A stretch of 34,950 nucleotides of DNA, taken from contig NZ_JALAHI010000103.1 of the NCBI RefSeq assembly GCF_022711995.1, forward strand, positions 1-34,950, in the 5' to 3' direction. The DNA comes from Enterococcus sp. GTDB lineage: Bacteria; Bacillota; Bacilli; Lactobacillales; Enterococcaceae. The number at the start of each line of letters is the position of its first letter. Position 1 is the stretch's first letter. The notes under the pieces are model-generated. The model was given only the letters and a program-made list of their open reading frames with translations. It had not been told where the DNA came from and did not search any database. Position numbers and translations under genes: made by a program. Positions 24,868 to 32,504 of this stretch are shown here, in pieces.

Positions 24868-25692
24868 CTATTTCCAGAAATCATCGAAAATGGATATAGG
24901 CAAATGCCGTTTATGTTGCGTTTTGCGCCACCAATTTTCAATCGTTTGTTGCGCATTTGGTGAAACGGTCTTTCCTTCCAAGTAATCATCGATCTCATCA
25001 TAGGTCACACCTAGCGCGACTTCATCAGCGATCATTGGTTTGCCATCTTCCAAATCAGCAGTAGGCACTTTTTGATAGAGTGCTTCCGGCGCTCCTAATT
25101 CTTGCAACAATTGACGCCCTTGACGTTTGTTCAAACGAAACAGCGGCAAAAGGTCAGCCCCACCATCACCGAATTTCGTAAAGAATCCCGTGATATTTTC
25201 AGCAGCATGGTCAGTTCCTAGAACTGCGCCCGCTTTTTCTCCAGCAACGGCATACTGGGTGATCATTCGCTGCCGTGCCTTGATATTGCCTTTATTAAAA
25301 TCGGAAATCGCCAGACCAGCTTCTTCTACAGCGGCCACTTGCGCATCAACTGCTGCTTTGATATTGACCCGGAGGGTAATGTCCGGTTTGATAAATTCGA
25401 TGGCTTTTTTGGCATCTTCTTCATCCGCCTGTTCTCCATAAGGTAAGCGGATCGCAATGAACTGATAATTGGGATCACTGGTTTCGCTGCGCATTTCTTC
25501 CATCGTCAACTGAGCCAATCGACCAGCCAACGTTGAATCTTGTCCCCCACTGATTCCTAAAACAAATGTCTTCAAAAACGGATTTTTTTGAAGATAGGCT
25601 TTTAAAAATTCAATACTCTTCCGGATCTCTGCTTTCGCGTCAATTGATGGAACTACGCCTAATTCTTGAATGATCTCTTGTTGCAATGTCAT
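24868..25692 (-). CDS. nadE: NH3-dependent NAD+ synthetase
   Basis: A 274-residue enzyme that amidates nicotinate adenine dinucleotide to NAD+, using ATP and ammonia. The PP-loop SGGQDST is at 48-54. Other family segments are [88 protein letters not shown] and the C-terminal [17 protein letters not shown]. The short length without a glutaminase domain indicates the ammonia-using form. AGGAGG precedes the ATG. It follows pncB by 57 nt, forming a nicotinate-to-NAD salvage operon; the middle enzyme NadD must be elsewhere. Confidence 0.96.
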   Translation of the reverse strand: MTLQQEIIQELGVVPSIDAKAEIRKSIEFLKAYLQKNPFLKTFVLGISGGQDSTLAGRLAQLTMEEMRSETSDPNYQFIAIRLPYGEQADEEDAKKAIEFIKPDITLRVNIKAAVDAQVAAVEEAGLAISDFNKGNIKARQRMITQYAVAGEKAGAVLGTDHAAENITGFFTKFGDGGADLLPLFRLNKRQGRQLLQELGAPEALYQKVPTADLEDGKPMIADEVALGVTYDEIDDYLEGKTVSPNAQQTIENWWRKTQHKRHLPISIFDDFWK

Positions 25693-25749
25693 AGAAACGC
25701 CTCCTAATTTTTTTTGAAGATCGGCACATTATTTATTGATAAAGCCCAA

Positions 25750-27216
25750 TCAAATGACTTCTGTCTTGATTTGTCCGCGGACTTTCTCGATCGTCCGCAT
25801 TTTATGATTCCAGCATTCTTGGGAAAGATCCACTGGGTATTTTTGCGGATTCAAATCCCGCTTGTACTCATCCCACAATGAATCCAAACAATTTGTAGCA
25901 TAGGCTTTGATATGTTCAAGATCCGGCATTTGATAAACTTGTTTCCCCTCAACAAAAATATCTTGGAGTAAAGGCCGAGCATCAAAGTCGGTCACTGTTT
26001 TATTGATAAAGGTGTGGACTGGGTGGAACATGAATAATTCATTTTCTGCTTGCGGATTTTCTTCCCAGAGAGTAATATAGTCCCCTTCAGACTTACCATC
26101 TTTTTTGCGTGTGATGCGCCAGACTTGTTTTTTCCCTGGTGTAGAAACTTTCTCTGCATTTCCTGATAATTTGATCGTATCGATCATTTCGCCTTGTTCG
26201 TTTTCAATCGAGACTAATTTGTAGACAGCACCCAACGCTGGTTGATCATAGGCGGTGATCAATTTTGTGCCGACACCCCAAACATCGATTTTCGCTTTTT
26301 GCATCTTCAGACTCAAGATGGTACTTTCATCCAAATCATTCGACGCGTAGATCTTAGCCTCGGTAAAACCAGCCTCATCCAATTGTTCTCTAACCTTTTT
26401 AGAAATATAAGCCATATCTCCACTATCGATCCGTACCCCTAAAAAGTTGATCTGATCCCCTAATTCTTTGGCGACACGAATCGCATTCGGAACACCTAAG
26501 CGTAAAGTATCATAGGTATCGACTAAAAAGACACAATCTTTGTGGGTCTTGGCATACGCCATAAAGGCATCATAGTCATTACCATAAGATTGCACGAGAG
26601 AATGGGCGTGGGTTCCACTTGCAGGAATCCCGAAGATTTTAGCTGCTCGAACATTACTTGTCGCTCCAGCACCACCGATATACGCTGCTCGAGTACCCCA
26701 AATGGCTGCATCCAATTCTTGTGCACGACGAGACCCAAATTCTAATAAAGGATCATCACCGATCACCGATTTGATACGGGCAGCTTTTGTGGCAATCAGC
26801 GTTTGAAAATTGACCATGTTCAGTAAAGCTGTTTCAATCAATTGCGCCTGTGCCAAAGGCCCTTCAACTTGAATGATCGGTTCATTATTGAAAACCAGAT
26901 CGCCTTCTAATGCGGAACGAACCGTACAAGCAAATTTGAATTCTTTTAAATAATCCAAAAAAGCTTCCGGATAGCCGCCGATTTCTCTTAAATAATCGAT
27001 ATCAGTATCTGAAAAAGTCAAATTGTTCAAATAATCGACTAAGCGTTCCAACCCAGCAAAGATGGCATAACCATTTTCAAAAGGCATTTCGCGGAAATAA
27101 CACTCAAAGACCGCATTCAAATCCGCCCGGCCTAATTCCCAATAGGTTTGCATCATATTGATCTGATAAAGATCCGTATGCAAAGTGAAACTATCATCTT
27201 TAAATAATTTTTGCAT
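25750..27216 (-). CDS. pncB: Nicotinate phosphoribosyltransferase
   Basis: A 488-residue enzyme that makes nicotinate mononucleotide from nicotinate and PRPP with ATP hydrolysis. Markers: LHTDLYQINMMQTYWELGRAD at the start, FEFACTV-type region KFACTVRSALEGDLVFNNEPI, LLEFGSRRAQELDAAIWGTRAAYIGGA, and the phosphate loop region ASGTHAHSLVQSYGNDYDAF. VRIDSGDMAYISKKVREQL and WGVGTKLITAYDQPALG complete the barrel. Length is typical of the long Gram-positive form. It is first in the pncB-nadE unit and has an extended -10 promoter (27247-27252). Confidence 0.95.
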   Translation of the reverse strand: MQKLFKDDSFTLHTDLYQINMMQTYWELGRADLNAVFECYFREMPFENGYAIFAGLERLVDYLNNLTFSDTDIDYLREIGGYPEAFLDYLKEFKFACTVRSALEGDLVFNNEPIIQVEGPLAQAQLIETALLNMVNFQTLIATKAARIKSVIGDDPLLEFGSRRAQELDAAIWGTRAAYIGGAGATSNVRAAKIFGIPASGTHAHSLVQSYGNDYDAFMAYAKTHKDCVFLVDTYDTLRLGVPNAIRVAKELGDQINFLGVRIDSGDMAYISKKVREQLDEAGFTEAKIYASNDLDESTILSLKMQKAKIDVWGVGTKLITAYDQPALGAVYKLVSIENEQGEMIDTIKLSGNAEKVSTPGKKQVWRITRKKDGKSEGDYITLWEENPQAENELFMFHPVHTFINKTVTDFDARPLLQDIFVEGKQVYQMPDLEHIKAYATNCLDSLWDEYKRDLNPQKYPVDLSQECWNHKMRTIEKVRGQIKTEVI

Positions 27217-27246
27217 TGTTTTGCTCCCTCATACTTACTTCTTCTT

Positions 27247-27252
27247 ATTATA
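27247..27252 (-). promoter_or_regulatory. Extended -10 promoter of pncB-nadE
   Basis: TGCTATAAT reads on the minus strand (27255-27247), giving a consensus TATAAT with upstream TG. A T-rich stretch upstream gives no clear -35. The start codon is 31 nt downstream. Confidence 0.6.
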
Positions 27253-27293
27253 GCAAAAAAAGAAAAAAAGAAAGAATTTCGTGTTTTTTCTTC

Positions 27294-27410
27294 AAAAAAA
27301 GAGCCTGCGGCATAAATCGTGAAAACAAACGATCCTAGCAAGAGGCGGGTCTGCAGCCGACACCTCTGTTTCGGATAGTCTGTCTTCTTTTGACTTATGT
27401 CACCAGCCTC
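27294..27410 (-). ncRNA. Multi-stem terminator / intergenic repeat element (GAGGCTGG...ACATAA type)
   Basis: Directly after the DUF1827 stop, the minus strand begins GAGGCTGGTGACATAAGTC and ends GCATAAATC-type complement ...GCAGGCTC followed by TTTTTTT. The outer arms (27392-27410 and 27301-27318) pair imperfectly. Inside are AGAGG/CCTCT (27363-27367 with 27341-27345) and ATCGT/ACGAT (27334-27330 with 27321-27317). The arm sequence resembles the GAGGCTGGGACATAA element I remember as recurring between genes in enterococci, streptococci and staphylococci; that link is from memory. It ends transcription before the pncB promoter. Confidence 0.55.
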
Positions 27411-27764
27411 TTATTGATTCACAACGTAATCAACGCGGATGATATCTTTGCGGGGTCTCAAAAATGAGATCCCTGCTGCTTCCATTTTTTTGCGGACATT
27501 TACATCCACTGTGACATCTTTGCGATCGACTTTCAATAAACGATGAATCGCAGTATCCACTTCATTTTTGCTGATTTTTTTCTTATTGTTGATCAAGACT
27601 AACGTGATTTTATCAAAGGTATCGACATACATGACTTGTGTACGATCAAGCGAATACAGTTTGTAATATTTGATGGCAACATTATCAAAAATATATTTCG
27701 AAATAACTGGATAAAATGTCTCCAAGTTTAGATTTTGGTTAACAGGTGTTTCAATCAGTTTCAT
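27411..27764 (-). CDS. DUF1827-family protein
   Basis: A 117-residue protein of unknown function. The sequence MKLIETPVNQNLNLETFYP, NVAIKYYKLYSLDRTQVMYV and TLVLINNKKKISKNEVD looks like the DUF1827 proteins of enterococci and streptococci. It has mixed alpha/beta character, a basic lysine-rich middle and no membrane segment. I start it at the second ATG (27764), which is better spaced from GAGAGG than the ATG at 27773. Its start overlaps the end of the upstream Cof-type phosphatase gene by 14 nt, implying translational coupling. Confidence 0.72.
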   Translation of the reverse strand: MKLIETPVNQNLNLETFYPVISKYIFDNVAIKYYKLYSLDRTQVMYVDTFDKITLVLINNKKKISKNEVDTAIHRLLKVDRKDVTVDVNVRKKMEAAGISFLRPRKDIIRVDYVVNQ

Positions 27765-28629
27765 ATACAACATCCTCTCGTATTAATTCATCCATGATAA
27801 ATTGGCCAACTCCGCCTGCTGCGGCACTTGGGATAGTACGATCACACACTGTACGAATTGCTTCACTGGCATTCGCCACTGCAACAGAAACATCGACGGT
27901 TTCAAACATAGCTAAATCATTTTCACCGTCACCGATCCCAAAACTTTTGGCATTTGGAAAAGCCTTCATGAAATTTGTGATCGCAGCCCCTTTTGTTGCT
28001 AAAGGATCAACTACTTCCAACGTTTGAACAAAGGATTGAAAGGCGCTGACTGGTTCTGACTGCAGCAGAATCCGTAACTGTTCGATCTTTTCATCAGAAG
28101 CTTCCATGAGTTCGATCTTGAGAACATTGATCGTCGGTCGCTCCTTGATGTAAGCCAAAAGGTCTTGTGCATGAATGCACGCATTTAAAAAGTAATCCTG
28201 CTTATATTCAGCGATCATCGTTCCTCTATCGCCGAGATCTGATACTAATTTATGGGTCAAAGCCGTCATGTGTTCTTGATAATTCTTAGGGTCTTTGCAG
28301 ATAACCCCTTGATCGGTATGCAAGAAATAAAAAATATTTTCATTTTCAAGAATCTTAGTCACCGTTTCTAAGGTGGACAAAGGCAAGCAATTCGCTAATA
28401 TTGGTGCTTGTCCTTCTAATTTTAGCCCTGCTCCATTGCCAAAGATGACATCACAAGAAATGCCCTCTTCGATCATCAGTGCTTCCACTAAGTCATACCC
28501 TCGTCCAGTCACAAAAACGAAATGATCCCCTTGTGCTTGCAACTGGTTGATCGCTGTTTTATTGATCTCTGGAACTGGTTGACCCATTTCCTGAAATGTC
28601 CCGTCTATATCGGAAAAAACTATTTGCAT
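27751..28629 (-). CDS. Cof-type HAD-IIB family phosphatase
   Basis: A 292-residue HAD phosphatase. Motif I is VFSDIDGTFQEMG with nucleophile Asp7, motif II is FVFVTGRGYD, the motif III Lys is in PLATKGAAITNFM, and motif IV is GIGDGENDLAMF. A C2B cap fills the middle. The substrate is unknown. It is only distantly similar to the HAD protein at 17.8 kb. AAAGGAAG lies upstream of the ATG. It is divergent from the MerR-type gene and overlaps the DUF1827 gene. Confidence 0.87.
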   Translation of the reverse strand: MQIVFSDIDGTFQEMGQPVPEINKTAINQLQAQGDHFVFVTGRGYDLVEALMIEEGISCDVIFGNGAGLKLEGQAPILANCLPLSTLETVTKILENENIFYFLHTDQGVICKDPKNYQEHMTALTHKLVSDLGDRGTMIAEYKQDYFLNACIHAQDLLAYIKERPTINVLKIELMEASDEKIEQLRILLQSEPVSAFQSFVQTLEVVDPLATKGAAITNFMKAFPNAKSFGIGDGENDLAMFETVDVSVAVANASEAIRTVCDRTIPSAAAGGVGQFIMDELIREDVVYETD

Positions 28630-28642
28630 CGAATCTTCCTTT

Positions 28643-28648
28643 CTTTGT
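28643..28648 (-). promoter_or_regulatory. Extended -10 promoter of the Cof-DUF1827 unit
   Basis: TGTTATAAT on the minus strand gives consensus TATAAT at 28648-28643 with upstream TG. It is embedded in the palindrome GTTATAATTATAAC (28637-28650). The start codon is 13 nt further, so the leader is very short. Confidence 0.5.
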
Positions 28649-28687
28649 TATAATTATAACATAATTTGAGGATGCAAAAAATTTTTA

Positions 28688-28718
28688 TTGACATTGACGT
28701 TACGTAAAACTTTATCAT
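28688..28718 (+). promoter_or_regulatory. MerR-type promoter with 19-bp spacer
   Basis: TTGACA (28688-28693) and TATCAT (28713-28718) are separated by 19 bp, the long spacing typical of promoters that MerR-family activators untwist. A perfect palindrome TTACGTAA (28700-28707) lies in the spacer, where such proteins bind. This suggests that the MerR/TipAS gene activates itself. Confidence 0.65.
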
Positions 28719-28740
28719 GAGAAGGTAAGGAGGGGGAAAT

Positions 28741-29502
28741 TTGGAATATAGTATAACAGCACTGGCTAAAATCTCCGGCGTCAGCAGCCGCACATTGCGC
28801 TATTACGATCAGATCGGCTTACTCAAACCCGCAAGAGTCAATTCAGCTGGCTATCGAATCTATGGTCTTCAGCAGGTAGACCGGCTTCAGCAGATTTTGT
28901 ACTTTAAATCCTTTGGCCTACCCCTAGAAGAAATTCGTCACTTACTGGATGATCCAAAACAAGATGTTCAATCTTTGCTGGTGGCCCACTATCACCGATT
29001 GTCGCGGGAACGGGCAGCACTAGATCGCTTGTTGACAACATTAGCCCAGACCATCACTTATTATGAAGGAGAACAGAAAATGTCAGATGAAGAAAAATTT
29101 GCTTATTTTAAACAACAAAAACTCGCAGCCAATGAAGAAGCTTACGGCGAAGAGATTCGTGCCGCCTACGGAGAAAAAGTAGTCGAAGAAAGCAACCAAA
29201 AATGGCAGAACATGTCCTTTGACACTTATCAGGAATTGCAGCAAACCGAAAATGACCTTTTTGAAGCATTGAAACAGTTGGTAAGCCAACCCTTTGATGT
29301 AACGACCGATTTGGCGCAAACCGTCTTCCAGCTGCACAAAAAATGGCTGCAAGAAGCAGCCCCCTTTTATTCCGCTGATTACCATCGCAGCTTAGGTGAA
29401 ATGTACATCCAAGACGCCCGTTTTACTGCTTATTATGACCAAAAGGCTGGTGAAGGCGCAGCTGCCTGTCTGCAAGCCGTTATCGCTCATTACGCAGACT
29501 AA
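28741..29502 (+). CDS. MerR-family regulator with TipAS-type ligand domain
   Basis: A 253-residue activator. Residues 1-70 form a MerR HTH (SITALAKISGVSSRTLRYYDQ, GLLKPARVNSAGYRIY, LYFKSFGLPLEEI). A dimerisation coiled coil follows at 75-110. The C-terminal half, from about residue 140 (YGEEIRAAYGEKVVEESNQKW to YTYYDQKAGEGAA-like FTAYYDQKAGEGAAACLQAV), is a TipAS domain. In TipA and its relatives this globin-like domain binds thiopeptides or other bulky drugs and triggers transcription. The start is TTG at 28741 after AAGGAGGGGG. No drug pump lies next to it, so its target, apart from itself, is unknown. Confidence 0.86.
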   Translation: MEYSITALAKISGVSSRTLRYYDQIGLLKPARVNSAGYRIYGLQQVDRLQQILYFKSFGLPLEEIRHLLDDPKQDVQSLLVAHYHRLSRERAALDRLLTTLAQTITYYEGEQKMSDEEKFAYFKQQKLAANEEAYGEEIRAAYGEKVVEESNQKWQNMSFDTYQELQQTENDLFEALKQLVSQPFDVTTDLAQTVFQLHKKWLQEAAPFYSADYHRSLGEMYIQDARFTAYYDQKAGEGAAACLQAVIAHYAD

Positions 29503-29511
29503 TCACCAACA

Positions 29512-29551
29512 AAGAGGACTTGAGCCGCATTAGGTGGGCGCAAGTCCTCTT
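29512..29551 (-). terminator. Terminator hairpin between the MerR and LacI genes
   Basis: AAGAGGACTTG (29512-29522) and CAAGTCCTCTT (29541-29551) form an 11-bp stem with an 18-nt loop. One arm lies inside the last codons of the LacI gene. T-runs are short on both sides (TTTGTTGG on the minus strand), so strength is uncertain; it may serve both convergent genes. Confidence 0.6.
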
Positions 29552-30465
29552 CGCTTGATAAAGGTATAAGGAATCCGAATGGACCCTGTTTCTTCTTGGA
29601 TCGCCAATTTCAACGCCATTTCCCCACATTCATGCAAGTGGTAGTCGATGGTCGAGAATTGAAGCACTTCACTAATAAACAAATTGTCTCTCCCGATGAC
29701 CAGCAGTTCAGCCGGTGCAGCTAACTTGATTCCCGCTGCTACCCGATCCCCATTGGTAAAAATCGCTTGCACCTGTTTATCCGCGAAAAAAGCAGCTGCC
29801 TCACTTCCATCTTCTTCCGTTAAACAATCCCAAAAAATCATTTCTTCCGTAAATGCAGGAAAATACTCCTTGCATAAGCGGACTGTAATTTTTGAATTAC
29901 TGCTCAACGTACGGCTTCTTCCAAGCGTGATCCCAATTCGTTCGATCCCATTCTCTTTAAAATAAGCAAACACTTCCCGAATGGATTGCTCCCGATCAAT
30001 ATAAGTACAACCATCCGCAACAGAATCGATTTTTTCACAAAAAACCATGCGGCCATAGGCGCGGTACGGTAAGAGTTTTTCTAGCGGATTCGCTCTTGAT
30101 GTGACGATCAGCGCATCAAACTCTTTAGCAGCAAATTCCTGTAAGTATTCTTCTTCCATGGCAGGTTCATAGCGTGTTGGCAGCAAGGTCACCTTATAGC
30201 CGCGAGAAAAAGCACTCGTAGTAATGCCGCTTAGCAGGGCATCGAAATAAGGATGATTGACAAATGGCAAAATCACACCGATATTCTTGGTCTTTCCTGA
30301 GCTCAACACTCGTGCAGTATGATTCGGAATGTAGTTTACTTGTTCCATCACTCGCAAGATCTCCTGCCGCTTCTTCTCATCCACGTAAGGATTATTATTG
30401 ATAACTCGTGAAATCGTTGAAACCGAATACCCTGTCAACTTAGCAATATCTCGAATGTTCGCCAT
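29530..30465 (-). CDS. LacI-family transcriptional regulator
   Basis: A 311-residue repressor-type protein. The HTH NIRDIAKLTGYSVSTISRVI and hinge-helix region YIPNHTARVLSSGKT are at residues 1-60. A periplasmic-binding-like core starts at IGVILPFVNHPYFDALLSGI and ends near FIKRRGLAPT. The ligand-binding core is shorter than usual, with the late segment RDNLFISEVLQFSTIDY-H intact. The sugar ligand cannot be read. I choose the ATG at 30465, seven bases after GGAG; the frame is open to 30483. It lies 10 nt after the unknown 90-residue gene, so the two form an operon, and no sugar transport genes accompany it. Confidence 0.87.
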   Translation of the reverse strand: MANIRDIAKLTGYSVSTISRVINNNPYVDEKKRQEILRVMEQVNYIPNHTARVLSSGKTKNIGVILPFVNHPYFDALLSGITTSAFSRGYKVTLLPTRYEPAMEEEYLQEFAAKEFDALIVTSRANPLEKLLPYRAYGRMVFCEKIDSVADGCTYIDREQSIREVFAYFKENGIERIGITLGRSRTLSSNSKITVRLCKEYFPAFTEEMIFWDCLTEEDGSEAAAFFADKQVQAIFTNGDRVAAGIKLAAPAELLVIGRDNLFISEVLQFSTIDYHLHECGEMALKLAIQEETGSIRIPYTFIKRRGLAPT

Positions 30466-30475
30466 GGGTTTCTCC

Positions 30476-30748
30476 TTAGACAAATAATTGTTCTTTCATA
30501 TAGTCTATCACACTTGCGCCGCATTCATAAAATTGATAGTAATCATTCTGATAAATGAAACTAATTCGTTGTGCGCCAAAATGTTCATCCTGTACGAGAT
30601 GTTTCATTTCTGCAAGTGGGATTTGTGCCACTTTCTCTTGGTAAAACCCCTTAGGCTTCGTGAGAACCAAGGAAGTTCCATCAACTGTCAATGAAACATA
30701 GCTGTGTTGTACCCCATTATTTCCCTTTACTTCCATATATGTGTGCAT
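30476..30748 (-). CDS. Small protein of unknown function, co-transcribed with the LacI regulator
   Basis: A 90-residue soluble protein with an alternating beta-type pattern: YMEVKGNNGVQHSYVSLTVDGTSL, LVLTKPKGFYQEKVAQIPLAEM, QRISFIYQNDYYQFYECG, then a final helix SVIDYMKEQLF. This strand-rich shape with a terminal helix resembles small PH-like domains, but I do not recognise a family. AAAGGAG lies nine bases before the ATG. It is the first gene of a two-gene unit with the LacI regulator and is divergent from the XRE gene. Confidence 0.65.
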   Translation of the reverse strand: MHTYMEVKGNNGVQHSYVSLTVDGTSLVLTKPKGFYQEKVAQIPLAEMKHLVQDEHFGAQRISFIYQNDYYQFYECGASVIDYMKEQLFV

Positions 30749-30782
30749 CTTTATCCGCTCCTTTCATCAATAGAATAATCTA

Positions 30783-30815
30783 TGAAACGCGTACCAGAGC
30801 AAGCACTTTGTTTCA
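30783..30815. promoter_or_regulatory. Candidate operator in the LacI / XRE divergent region
   Basis: TGAAAC (30783-30788) and GTTTCA (30810-30815) form an inverted repeat, and ACGCGT (30787-30792) is a palindrome with the central CG favoured by LacI-type proteins. It lies 35-67 nt ahead of the 90-residue gene, so autoregulation is possible. The full catabolite (cre) consensus does not fit. Confidence 0.3.
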
Positions 30816-30865
30816 TTTTTCGCCACACAGGTTGTGAATCATTTCGCTTATTCTTAAAATGTTGT

Positions 30866-30871
30866 TACAAT
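30866..30871 (+). promoter_or_regulatory. Promoter -10 of the small XRE gene
   Basis: TGTTACAAT gives an extended -10 TACAAT at 30866-30871. The -35 (TTCGCT, 17 bp upstream) is poor. Confidence 0.45.
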
Positions 30872-30923
30872 GAAAGAGTAGCCTAAATTCAATATCTACT
30901 TTTCACTCGAGGAGGAACGCAAA

Positions 30924-31175
30924 TTGACTTTAGAAGAAGCTTTTTTATTGGATACATTGCGTTGCCGATTCAAATTTTTGCGAGAAGGACAGGCATTGAC
31001 GCAAAAAGAGGTATCGCAGCAAATCGATGTATCATTGAAGGACTATCTGGACTACGAAGCTGGTGATCGTCTGCCAGACATTATAACGATTTTGCATCTT
31101 GCTGCCTTTTATGATGTTTCCGTGGACTACCTTTTAGGTCAAACCGAAGGGATGCACCGGTACCCGCTGTCCTAA
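30924..31175 (+). CDS. Small XRE-family helix-turn-helix regulator
   Basis: An 83-residue Cro/C1-type DNA-binding protein with nothing beyond the HTH domain. LREGQALTQKEVSQQIDVSLKDYLDYEAGDRLPDIITILHLAAFYDVSVDYLLG is the typical five-helix unit (residues 19-74). The usual Ser/Tyr contact region is replaced by SLKDYLDYE, still in family range. The start is TTG at 30924 after GAGGAGGAACGC. It is divergent from the 90-residue/LacI unit. Single-domain XRE proteins often control the neighbouring gene, so it may act on the shared intergenic region. Confidence 0.83.
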   Translation: MTLEEAFLLDTLRCRFKFLREGQALTQKEVSQQIDVSLKDYLDYEAGDRLPDIITILHLAAFYDVSVDYLLGQTEGMHRYPLS

Positions 31176-31261
31176 GGATCCCTCATATCCAGCAAAGAAT
31201 GCGGTATCGCCCTGATTGAAGGTCCTTGTGTTTGTGACTACAAGCAGTAGGTCTCATCCAT

Positions 31262-32431
31262 TCAATGGAGCCAGTCAAAAATGGACTCATTTGACGCATA
31301 ACTGGCGCCATTTTGACAATGTAAATCTGAAACGGAGTTGATTTTATTAAATAAAATCAACTTCTTATTTTTTGCCGGAATTTTTTCATAAAAGTTTTGT
31401 CCCAGGCGATAATCATAATAATTTTCGTTTTCTGCTAAAAGGATCAATGTATCCGTCTGCAACGCCTCTAAAGCTATCTGTTCGTTGAATTTGCTGCATT
31501 TTTCTAGCAAGCCATTCAAAGAAGTCGCACCAAAGGTCCATTTCGCATGTTCGATTTGCCAGTTTAAAAACTTCTTTCTTGAAATATAACTCGAACAAAT
31601 TTTTTCAAGTGAGTTGGGAAAGCCTTGCTCCAGATAGCGATGAAGCACTTTGGGAATCGCTTTTTTAAACGAATCAACCATAGACGGAAAATAGTTGTAG
31701 AGGACGATTTTATCGAAAAGAGTTGGGTCTAAACTCGCCCCTCGGGAAACCAACAAGCCCCCTAGTGATAAGCCAATGCCGACTTTTAGACCAGAAAGAC
31801 CATAGGTTTCGCAATAATATTGCACCACTTGACTAGCCACGTCATGCCAATTTTCTTCAAAAACCAGCTGATAGTTTCGAATCATATCCGACTGACCAGG
31901 ACCTTCATAAAGCACAACATCATACCCATTATCCAAACCAGCTTGAACATTGGTAAAATATAACTCTTCCAGCAAGGCGTCAAAACCACCGCAAACAAAA
32001 AGTGTGCCTTTGGATTTTTCAGCCGTTGGAAAAAAAACGGTTCGCATCTTTGCCTGCCGATAATCAATCTTCTCCATGAAATAGTTGGTTTCTTGCAGGT
32101 CCAGCCCCTGATAGAACAATTCGATCGACTTTTGATAGACGTACTTTTTCCGTGCATCCTTTGGTGGGAGGAAAAATTCCGCCGCTTGATAATACCTGCT
32201 CGCTCGTAGATAGCTCTTCGCTTTCGTAAAACGAGAATAGTTCACCGCCTGTTGTTCAATTTTTTGAGCAATCTTGAACCACTCTTGATACCAGGATTCA
32301 TAATTTCCATCGATGATTTTTTCCGTCGTTGTCGAAACTTCCCCATAATCTGATCCGCCACTTGCCGCATACCAAAGTAACCTTGTTGCTTCAAATTCAA
32401 ACTCAAAGCAGTTAAAAAAGTGTTTTTTCAT
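31262..32431 (-). CDS. Alpha/beta hydrolase of the FrsA/Ayg1-like (2,6-dihydroxypseudooxynicotine hydrolase-like) type
   Basis: A 389-residue serine hydrolase. The N-terminal helical domain (to about residue 130) has the family phrase SGGSDYGEVSTTTEKIIDGNYESWYQEW-like layout. The hydrolase core begins KGTLFVCGGFDALLEELYF, carries the nucleophile elbow GIGLSLGGLLVSRGA, and ends with SDLHCQNGA containing the likely catalytic His. Family members cleave C-C or ester bonds in diverse small molecules; the substrate is not deducible. I prefer the ATG at 32431, seven bases after GGGG, to that at 32437. It is divergent from an HxlR regulator gene 73 nt away, which probably controls it. Confidence 0.82.
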   Translation of the reverse strand: MKKHFFNCFEFEFEATRLLWYAASGGSDYGEVSTTTEKIIDGNYESWYQEWFKIAQKIEQQAVNYSRFTKAKSYLRASRYYQAAEFFLPPKDARKKYVYQKSIELFYQGLDLQETNYFMEKIDYRQAKMRTVFFPTAEKSKGTLFVCGGFDALLEELYFTNVQAGLDNGYDVVLYEGPGQSDMIRNYQLVFEENWHDVASQVVQYYCETYGLSGLKVGIGLSLGGLLVSRGASLDPTLFDKIVLYNYFPSMVDSFKKAIPKVLHRYLEQGFPNSLEKICSSYISRKKFLNWQIEHAKWTFGATSLNGLLEKCSKFNEQIALEALQTDTLILLAENENYYDYRLGQNFYEKIPAKNKKLILFNKINSVSDLHCQNGASYASNESIFDWLH

Positions 32432-32437
32432 CGTCAT

Positions 32438-32504
32438 TCCCCATTTCTTCTATATGCTATAATTATAAAAAGGAAATTTAAACAGAAAAAGAGGTTACTT
32501 TAAA
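32438..32504. promoter_or_regulatory. Divergent promoter region, hydrolase and HxlR genes
   Basis: A 67-bp AT-rich gap holds TATGCTATAAT (32453-32463) in plus orientation, an extended -10 for the HxlR gene. The palindrome TATAATTATA (32458-32467) supplies ATTATA-type -10 matches on the other strand. Overlapping promoters would allow one bound regulator to affect both genes. Confidence 0.5.
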
